This document shows, piece by piece, positions 50,436 to 55,273 of a DNA stretch of 55,273 nt. The stretch is from Planctomycetaceae bacterium (lineage in GTDB: Bacteria > Planctomycetota > Planctomycetia > Pirellulales > Lacipirellulaceae). Location: NCBI GenBank assembly GCA_002702655.1, contig PABB01000039.1, positions 1 through 55,273 of the forward strand. Direction: 5' to 3'. Position 1 is the first letter of the stretch. The number at the start of each line of letters is the position of its first letter. The position numbers and the translations under genes are program-made. The notes under the pieces are model-generated. The model searched no databases. It was not told the origin of the DNA and was given only the letters and a program-made list of their open reading frames with translations.

Positions 50436-51332
50436 CTAAGCGGCGTGCCGGCGACGCTGGCGAATGGCGTCGGCCACTTCCAGCAGAGCGTCAATCATCC
50501 CTTGTTCCCCCACGTCCCTTCGCGAGCTGATGACGATTCGCACGCCGTCAGTCGTCCGAAACGTCTCGTTGGTGGTTTTACGGGGCTTTCGCTTCGCCGA
50601 CACGTTCTTTTTGGCCGCGTCGCTGCAGGTCACGCGACCGGAAGCCGCTTCGGCGGCCAGTTCGCGTTGCTTCGCTTCGTCTTTGACCTTCGACAGCTCG
50701 TAGCCGGTGGCCGGTGAAATGGCCCCCTGTTCGACCTGGGCCTGGATCTCTTCGGGGAGCTTGAGCAGCGACAGGGCCTTGGAGACCTTGCCGTTGCTGA
50801 TGTTGAGCTCCTCGGCGACGCGACTTTTCGACCAGCCGTTGTCATCCATCAGCTGCTTAAGAGCCCGGGCCAGTTCGATGCCGGCAAGGTCCTCGCGAAG
50901 CACGTTCTCGATGATTTGCTGGGAGCGGACAATCGTGAGATCCTGCGTCTGGTCGTCGAACGTGCATTTGATGCGACTGAGGCCCGCGAGCTTGTGAGCA
51001 CGCCAGCGACGTTCCCCGGCGACAATCAACCATTTGCCTTCCGCTTCGCCCCACCGCACGCGAATCGGCTGCAGCAGGCCGTGGGCCTGAATGCTCGCGG
51101 CGAGTCGAGCGAGTTCGTCGTCGTCAAACTCCTTGCGGGGCTGTCCCGGGTCGGGCATCACCTCGTCAATTTCAATCTCGCCCGTATCGCGGGCCCGAAT
51201 GTAGTTGGTTTTCGGCGCCGAGCCGGGAGTCGTGCTGTAGCTCGGCAGCGAGCTCTGGCCGTCGCGAATGCCAATCGAATCGGCCAGCCCGTCACCAAGC
51301 CGACCAAGGAGGGTTTCTCTCTTTGATGCCAT
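50436..51332 (-). CDS. parB: ParB-family partition protein
   Basis: A 298-residue protein. ARLAASIQAHGLLQPIRVR and the CTP-binding GERRWRAHKLAG box define the ParB/Spo0J N-domain. Next is the helix-turn-helix (DNGWSKSRVAEELNISNGKVSKALSLLKLPEEIQ). After that there is a linker and a C-terminal dimerisation part. It starts 3 bp after parA and forms one operon with it. ParB binds parS and loads CTP-dependent clamps. A parS candidate is the pair of sites upstream of parA. Confidence 0.88.
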   Translation of the reverse strand: MASKRETLLGRLGDGLADSIGIRDGQSSLPSYSTTPGSAPKTNYIRARDTGEIEIDEVMPDPGQPRKEFDDDELARLAASIQAHGLLQPIRVRWGEAEGKWLIVAGERRWRAHKLAGLSRIKCTFDDQTQDLTIVRSQQIIENVLREDLAGIELARALKQLMDDNGWSKSRVAEELNISNGKVSKALSLLKLPEEIQAQVEQGAISPATGYELSKVKDEAKQRELAAEAASGRVTCSDAAKKNVSAKRKPRKTTNETFRTTDGVRIVISSRRDVGEQGMIDALLEVADAIRQRRRHAA

Positions 51333-51335
51333 GAT

Positions 51336-52232
51336 TTAGGCCGCCTTCTTTTTCGCGGTGGTGGTGGTCGTTTTCTTGCTGCGAGATTTCTTGACCGGCT
51401 TGGGGATCTCGACAAGCACGTTGGGATGGGACTCGCCGGTTCGCTGCAACACCTCGTCAAACAGAGCGACGACCGCTTTGCCGGCGGCGTTATTGGGTTT
51501 GTGCAGCGTCATCGGCGTTTTGAGCGACACCGACTCTTTATAAGGCGTCGCCAGCGGGACGACGGCCTCCAGCACGAACTGCGGATACGTGTCCACGAGC
51601 ATCTCGCGATACACCTGATGAATCGCGATTCGCTGCAGCATCGAGATGAGTATCCCCATCCAGCGAAGGTCGTGGTTGCGAGTCGCTTGAACGAGTTCGA
51701 CGAACTGCCGCACGGCCCGGATGCCCTGCGATGCGAAGTCCTCCGCAGGCACCGGCGTGAGGCAGTAATCGGCGGCGACGAGAGCGGCGAACGTGAGCAT
51801 TTGCAGGTTGGGCGGCGTGTCAATCACGACCACTTCGTAGCGGTCGGAGACCTCGTAAACAAACTGCCGCAACGAGTCCTGCAAGAAGCCGTGCTCGGTC
51901 GGGTCCGGGTAGTTGAATCGAGTCAGAGCATCGCACGCGGGAACGATGTCGAGCCGGTCGAATTCCGTGCGGTGAATCACCCGCTCCGGGTCCGGGTCCA
52001 TGCGGTCGTCAAACAGGGCGACGACCGACCTATCCGGCGGCAACTCTTCGATGATGCGGGAACCGAACGGCTTGATGGATTGCGACAGCGACGCCTGCGG
52101 GTCGGTGTCTATCAGCAGCGTTCGATTGAGGCGACGAGCGGCTTCGCCGCCCAGATTAAAAACTGTGGTGCTCTTGCCACAACCGCCCTTGCGGTTGCTG
52201 CTGACGAGCACAAGCGGGCGTGCGTGTGACAT
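51336..52232 (-). CDS. parA: ParA-family partition ATPase, first copy
   Basis: A 298-residue P-loop ATPase with deviant Walker A NRKGGCGKSTT at the N-terminus, TLLIDTDPQASLSQS (A'), and YEVVVIDTPPNLQ (Walker B). This is a ParA/MinD-type fold without the N-terminal HTH of type Ia ParA. The ATG at 52232 is taken; a GTG at 52283 extends it by 17 residues. It is followed by parB. The operator region 52334-52394 lies about 100 bp upstream. Confidence 0.88.
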   Translation of the reverse strand: MSHARPLVLVSSNRKGGCGKSTTVFNLGGEAARRLNRTLLIDTDPQASLSQSIKPFGSRIIEELPPDRSVVALFDDRMDPDPERVIHRTEFDRLDIVPACDALTRFNYPDPTEHGFLQDSLRQFVYEVSDRYEVVVIDTPPNLQMLTFAALVAADYCLTPVPAEDFASQGIRAVRQFVELVQATRNHDLRWMGILISMLQRIAIHQVYREMLVDTYPQFVLEAVVPLATPYKESVSLKTPMTLHKPNNAAGKAVVALFDEVLQRTGESHPNVLVEIPKPVKKSRSKKTTTTTAKKKAA

Positions 52233-52333
52233 GAGTCCAGGGTCCGTCCGGGGAAGCGTGGGGCTCGAATCCGTTCCGAGCACTGAAACGAATTATCGGA
52301 CCGAACCTGTTGGCGGATGAAGGGTTGCTGCGA

Positions 52334-52394
52334 TTTTCCAATCGAAAACTGCTCGCTCAGGCAAGCCGAACGGCTGACATTTTCCATTGGAAAA
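52334..52394. promoter_or_regulatory. Paired TTTTCC inverted sites between the two par operons
   Basis: TTTTCCAATCGAAAA (52334-52348) and TTTTCCATTGGAAAA (52380-52394) are two 15-bp near-palindromes 46 bp apart. A third relative, TTTCCAATGCAAAA, is at 53663-53676 upstream of the second ParA gene. They are good candidates for ParB or small-partner operators, or for centromere (parS) sites. Confidence 0.5.
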
Positions 52395-52463
52395 TCCAGC
52401 GAGCCGCTGCGGCACACGAAGAGTTTGACGACCGGGCGAGCGAGGCAACGGCGGGCGTGGCAG

Positions 52464-52883
52464 TTATCGCCGGACGTACTCTTTGTGCTTTTCGATGAGC
52501 CAATCCATCGCTTCGTCAACGAGGTCCTGCTTGTACCGCGGCCCGACGCCGTCGGCACGCATGAGCAGAAAGATGCGGTCAATGAGGCGAGCCTTGTCCC
52601 GGTCGATTTTCCAGGTCGGAGCGACCCAGCTGCGGTCCTGCGGGGGCGGCTGCGAAGCGGTCTTTCGCGAAGGGCGGGAGCCCTCCTTTTTCCGGGGCGG
52701 GGCGGTCCGCTGGACGGCCGGGGCCGGCTCGCTTGTGGGGTCGGTTTGCCCCCCGTCGACCACGGTCATTGACGGCTCGGAAACCGAGGTTGAACCAGTC
52801 CGTTTGGCGGCGAATCTGGCAACGTCCTCCAGCTGCCGGCCAAGCAGCCCGGCCGTTTTGGAAACGTCGAGTCCTTTAGCCAT
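52464..52883 (-). CDS. Small partner of the second ParA (ParG-like)
   Basis: A 139-residue protein. The N-terminal half is disordered, with Pro/Ser/Lys-rich tracts (PPRKKEGSRPSRKTASQPPPQ). The C-terminal half is helical (DRDKARLIDRIFLLMRADGVGPRYKQDLVDEAMDWLIEKHKEY), as in centromere-binding partners of type Ib ParA proteins. It overlaps the end of the second ParA gene by 8 bp, so translation is coupled. It is predicted to bind the TTTCCAAT-type sites. Confidence 0.55.
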   Translation of the reverse strand: MAKGLDVSKTAGLLGRQLEDVARFAAKRTGSTSVSEPSMTVVDGGQTDPTSEPAPAVQRTAPPRKKEGSRPSRKTASQPPPQDRSWVAPTWKIDRDKARLIDRIFLLMRADGVGPRYKQDLVDEAMDWLIEKHKEYVRR

Positions 52884-53529
52884 TCACGCCCCCCTGAGTT
52901 GCGGCCACAAGCCGCGGGACAATCACCTCCTCAACGAGGCTGCGAATGTCGCTGGCGGCGCCACTGGTTCGCAGCGGCCCCCGCATAATGGTCGTGTTGC
53001 GACGGACGGTTCGTTGCGGGCGGATTCGGGCGGCAGCGACCGGGATGCCGAGCGGCTTGAGCTGCCTTGTGAAACTGCTCGCTTCGGCGTCGTCCCGGGC
53101 CGTTTCGTTGTAGACGATAAACGCCTGCGGACGGCCTTCGTGCTGGAGCTGACAGGACCGGATAACGGCCAGTGCGGCGCCGGACTGCAGCAAGTCCCGT
53201 TCGCAGACTTTCATGGCCAGCAAGAACACGTCGGCCAGCATACAGGCGGCCGTCAGCTGGCGGCCCGTCTTGCCGGGCGAGTCAATGATGACGACGCGGC
53301 CAGCGGCCCGCAGTTCGTCGACGATGCGTGCCGTCTCAGCCTGCGAGGAAACGGCCCGCGTATCGATATCGGGCACATGCTCTTCAAGCAAACTCGCCGT
53401 CGGCGAGCCCTCTTCGGCGTCAACGAGCGTGACCGGTATCCCGGCGTCGTGCAGTTCGACCGCGATATTGGTGGCGAGCGTTGATTTGCCCACCCCTCCT
53501 TTGGAACTTCCCAGTGCAATTGTCAGCAT
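52876..53529 (-). CDS. ParA-like ATPase, second copy
   Basis: A 217-residue P-loop ATPase. Walker A GSSKGGVGKSTLATN is at residues 7-21, A' is VTLVDAEEGSP and Walker B is RVVIIDSPGKTG. It is shorter than the parA at 51336 and matches the small type Ib ParA that pairs with ParG-like proteins. The ATG at 53529 begins MLTIALGSSKGG. With its small partner it makes a second partition or positioning system on this plasmid. Confidence 0.75.
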   Translation of the reverse strand: MLTIALGSSKGGVGKSTLATNIAVELHDAGIPVTLVDAEEGSPTASLLEEHVPDIDTRAVSSQAETARIVDELRAAGRVVIIDSPGKTGRQLTAACMLADVFLLAMKVCERDLLQSGAALAVIRSCQLQHEGRPQAFIVYNETARDDAEASSFTRQLKPLGIPVAAARIRPQRTVRRNTTIMRGPLRTSGAASDIRSLVEEVIVPRLVAATQGGVNG

Positions 53530-53662
53530 GCGGCGACGCTAGCACGCTGGCCGCTCGGCTGACAACACACTTTCTTGCGTGCGAGCGAATCTGCTTGACG
53601 GCGTAGCTGGCCACGCAGCCAGCCAGCTGACCAGCCAGCCGGGCCGGCGAGGATCGCATGCG

Positions 53663-53676
53663 TTTCCAATGCAAAA
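53663..53676. promoter_or_regulatory. Third TTTCCAAT-type site, upstream of the second ParA
   Basis: TTTCCAATGCAAAA differs from TTTTCCAATCGAAAA (52334-52348) by a swapped central pair. It lies 134 bp upstream of the second ParA start, in a position suited to an operator or centromere. It suggests that the two par systems share a binding site. Confidence 0.4.
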
Positions 53677-54025
53677 CCGCAGACGCATTTAGCCGAGAAG
53701 GGGCCTGGCTGCCGCGGAGAACGCAGATTCTGGCGGGGCCGCACCGCGAGGGCCGGCAGGGCGTTTCCATCGCTGAGAGCGACGACAGCGACTCGGGCCG
53801 ATTACGAAAGCAAGGCAGAGTTTGCCGTCGGTCGCAGCGATGAGAATACAAGTGCCTGCCAACTGAAGGCGTGCGATTGCTACTGAGCAAGCCTCCCTGA
53901 GCGGGCCGGTGGAAAAATCGTCTATTGCCAGCGGCAGGGGGCAGGTGGTTTAATCTCGTTGAAGTAATGCCTCTGAAGGCGGGTCTGGCAGCTCGCTGAC
54001 GAGAGGCAGCGTTTCGAGCAGGCAC

Positions 54026-54057
54026 AAAAAAACCGAGCTGGCAGGCTCGGTTCTTTG
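54026..54057. terminator. Bidirectional intrinsic terminator upstream of the origin
   Basis: AACCGAGC (54031-54038) pairs with GCTCGGTT (54045-54052) around TGGCAG, with an A-run on the left and CTTT on the right, so it can work in both directions. It probably isolates the replication region. Confidence 0.6.
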
Positions 54058-54293
54058 GTGTCTCGGGCAATTCCGTTCGGTTCTGGCAGGAAGCGAAGGA
54101 AGGGCCAAGACGGCTGCAGTTGGTTGTGACGCCTCTGACTCTAGCCGCCTCTGGCTTCTTTCGTCAATAGCTTTTCTGACGCTACCGGTCTGCCCCCGTC
54201 CGGGGGACTGCTCGTCCGGCTCGGCACGGCCGTGAGACAGGCGTCACCCCTGCAGAACTCAGCCCCCCGGCTGGTTGCAGGGCGAGACAAGAC

Positions 54294-54401
54294 TACCGAC
54301 CGTTGTGGGTCATTGGTACCGACTGTTGCAGGTCACTTGTACCGACCGTTGCGGGTCAATGTACCGACCGTTGCGGGTCGGTTTACCGACCGTTGCGGGT
54401 C
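54294..54401 (+). repeat. Five origin iterons
   Basis: Five 18-bp direct repeats of consensus TACCGACCGTTGCGGGTC start at 54294, 54317, 54340, 54362 and 54384, a pitch of 22-23 bp (two helical turns). The last three are identical; the first has one change and the second two. They stand just upstream of the replication initiator gene and are the hallmark of an iteron-controlled theta origin. RepA binding sets copy number. Confidence 0.9.
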
Positions 54402-54526
54402 CTTTAGGGCCCGTAAGTCACTGACAGTAAAGGAGTTTTGAGACCCTTACTTTAGATACTTAGAGAAACAATCTTCTACTGCACGACGTGGCATGAAGCA
54501 GCAGTAGCGTTTGGAAATAAGGAAGC
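54402..54526 (+). other. AT-rich DNA next to the iterons (origin opening region and rep leader)
   Basis: After the GC-rich iterons, the sequence from about 54421 to 54475 becomes AT-rich, which suits a DNA-unwinding element. It ends with GGAAG, which is the ribosome-binding site for the initiator ATG at 54527. I see no certain promoter hexamers. Confidence 0.6.
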
Positions 54527-55273
54527 ATGGGCAGGAAACCCGGCAAGGAAGACACACAGGAATTTCTTGAGTATCTCCGTACTGGCAGAGACCAGATGGA
54601 TTTGCTTGAGTGCTCGCTCTCGGGTGCGGACAAGAAGCCGGACTTCGACACCCGGAGTCTGTCCTTTTCGCGGGAGTGCCAGCACCCGTTGACGGGCGAG
54701 TCGATTGACCGTTCCTGGCTCGTCGCCTTCTCTGCCGAGTTCGGTCGGCCCACGCCCAAAGACGACGACGTGTTCGTGGCCCTGATGAAGGTCAGCCAGG
54801 CGGCGGGGCTCATGTCCGCACCGGCCGCGGGCGAGGTGGTCAGCCCGCAAGTCCGATTCTCGTGCTATCAGCTCATCAAGATTCTCAACTGGCCGGAGAA
54901 GGGCCAGAGCTATCAGGCGATTGACGATGCCCTCAATCGGCTGCACGGCGTGCAGATTGTTGCGAAGAACTATCGCTGGGACCCGGAGGTCGAAGAGTTC
55001 TTTGACGCCAAGTTCCACATCATCGACAAGGTGTTTCTCTACGAGCGGGACAAGTACGACCGGGCGTTGCGGCGGGCCCGGGCCGAAGGCAAAGACCGGC
55101 CGACGAGCTCGGTCTGGTGGTCGGACGTGATGCTGGAGAGTTTTCAGGCGGGCAATGTGCGGCGGCTTGACCTTGAGGTCTACAACTCGCTGTCGCACCC
55201 CACGGCCCGCAAACTCTACCGGTACCTCGGCAAGCAGTTCTGGGTCGAAGCGAGCGGCCGACCGAAGCGGCGA
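54527..55273 (+). CDS. Replication initiator protein (RPA family), N-terminal part
   Basis: The 5' part of the initiator gene; the rest is at 1-867 through the circular join. The last 33 codons here repeat the first 33 codons of that segment. The ATG at 54527 has GGAAG 2-6 nt upstream. Features of the RPA family are visible: WLVAFSAEFGRPTPKDDDVFVALMKV, FSCYQLIKILNW, then FFDAKFHIIDKVFLYER, VWWSDVMLESFQAGNVRRLDLEVYNSL and LYRYLGKQFW. These are the two winged-helix-like parts that read iterons in this family. Confidence 0.9.
   Translation, partial: MGRKPGKEDTQEFLEYLRTGRDQMDLLECSLSGADKKPDFDTRSLSFSRECQHPLTGESIDRSWLVAFSAEFGRPTPKDDDVFVALMKVSQAAGLMSAPAAGEVVSPQVRFSCYQLIKILNWPEKGQSYQAIDDALNRLHGVQIVAKNYRWDPEVEEFFDAKFHIIDKVFLYERDKYDRALRRARAEGKDRPTSSVWWSDVMLESFQAGNVRRLDLEVYNSLSHPTARKLYRYLGKQFWVEASGRPKRR
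55175..55273. repeat. Terminal direct repeat, copy 2 (circular overlap)
   Basis: Identical to 1-99. Trimming one copy restores a single uninterrupted replication gene on a circle of about 55,174 bp. Confidence 0.95.

Larger units (their letters stand above)
53530..54293. other. Long non-coding region before the origin iterons
   Basis: No gene is visible in these 764 bp. It holds the TTTCCAATGCAAAA site at 53663-53676, a run of CAGCCAGC-type repeats with an inverted repeat GCTGGC/GCCAGC near 53606-53623, the terminator at 54026-54057, and a hairpin CCCCCG-TC-CGGGGG near 54193-54206. The area next to the iterons may include further origin elements. I saw no DnaA box. Confidence 0.4.

Noticed and set aside
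54294-54401. CRISPR array
   Set aside because: Spacing between repeats is only 4-5 bp, there are no cas genes, and the position before rep identifies origin iterons.
54232-54441. A 69-codon frame through the iterons
   Set aside because: It only reads the direct repeats (repeated RCG/VPTVAG-like phrases) and has no start signal.

Overview
The window is a complete circular plasmid of about 55,174 bp. Its first 99 bases (1-99) are repeated exactly at its end (55175-55273), and the replication gene reads in frame across the join. The host is almost certainly a planctomycete (Planctomycetota, probably Pirellulales-like). The support is a DUF1559 pseudopilin-like protein, four exported proteins with C-terminal PEP-CTERM anchors (two of them with dockerin-like calcium loops), and GC-rich coding. 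No rRNA, tRNA, CRISPR array or transposase was seen.

Layout. 53.5-1.9 kb across the join: replication, with five 18-bp iterons at 22-23 bp pitch, an AT-rich stretch, an RPA-family initiator (54527 to 867 through the join) and an AAA+ ATPase. 2-8.7 kb: accessory genes (DUF5675, HTH-NTF2, DUF1559, a PEP-CTERM adhesin-like protein). 8.7-11.4 kb: about 1.3 kb of non-coding DNA packed with perfect hairpins and ending in an intrinsic terminator, then a second structured stretch and an Arg-rich 266-aa protein. This is the best candidate here for an undescribed system, a giant structured RNA with a partner protein. 11.4-18.2 kb: a mostly leftward block with a large adenine methyltransferase, RadC, a DUF1643-like protein and an ArdC-like antirestriction protein. 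Before both radC and ardC lies a copy of an 80-89 nt three-stem element whose hairpins differ in sequence but keep full complementarity.

18.7-27.8 kb: a defence island with an Mrr type IV nuclease, a small coiled-coil protein, a zinc ribbon plus DUF4062 pair, a type III-like Mod/Res pair and a possible uracil-DNA-glycosylase-fold protein. 28-34.4 kb: a subtilase, exported proteins, and a tyrosine recombinase with a small partner. 34.4-38.7 kb: a leftward cassette of a DUF2130 protein, a RloC/PrrC-like AAA_13 ATPase with zinc hook and possible anticodon-nuclease residues, and an MltR/HEPN-like protein. 39-45.7 kb: a PrsW-like membrane protein and a mobilisation module (T4CP, MobF relaxase-helicase, small accessory protein) with no mating-pair genes, so the plasmid looks mobilisable rather than self-transmissible. 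45.7-46.1 kb: a second hairpin-dense non-coding stretch next to the mobilisation genes, possibly oriT or another structured RNA. 46.1-50.3 kb: small proteins, a PEP-CTERM protein, an exported caspase-like protein and an HNH pair. 50.4-53.5 kb: two ParA-type partition operons with a shared TTTCCAAT-type site near each promoter.

Together the genes describe a mobilisable, actively partitioned plasmid that carries both restriction/abortive-type defence and antirestriction functions plus host-surface proteins. Assignments come from recognising motifs by eye; no database or folding program was run.
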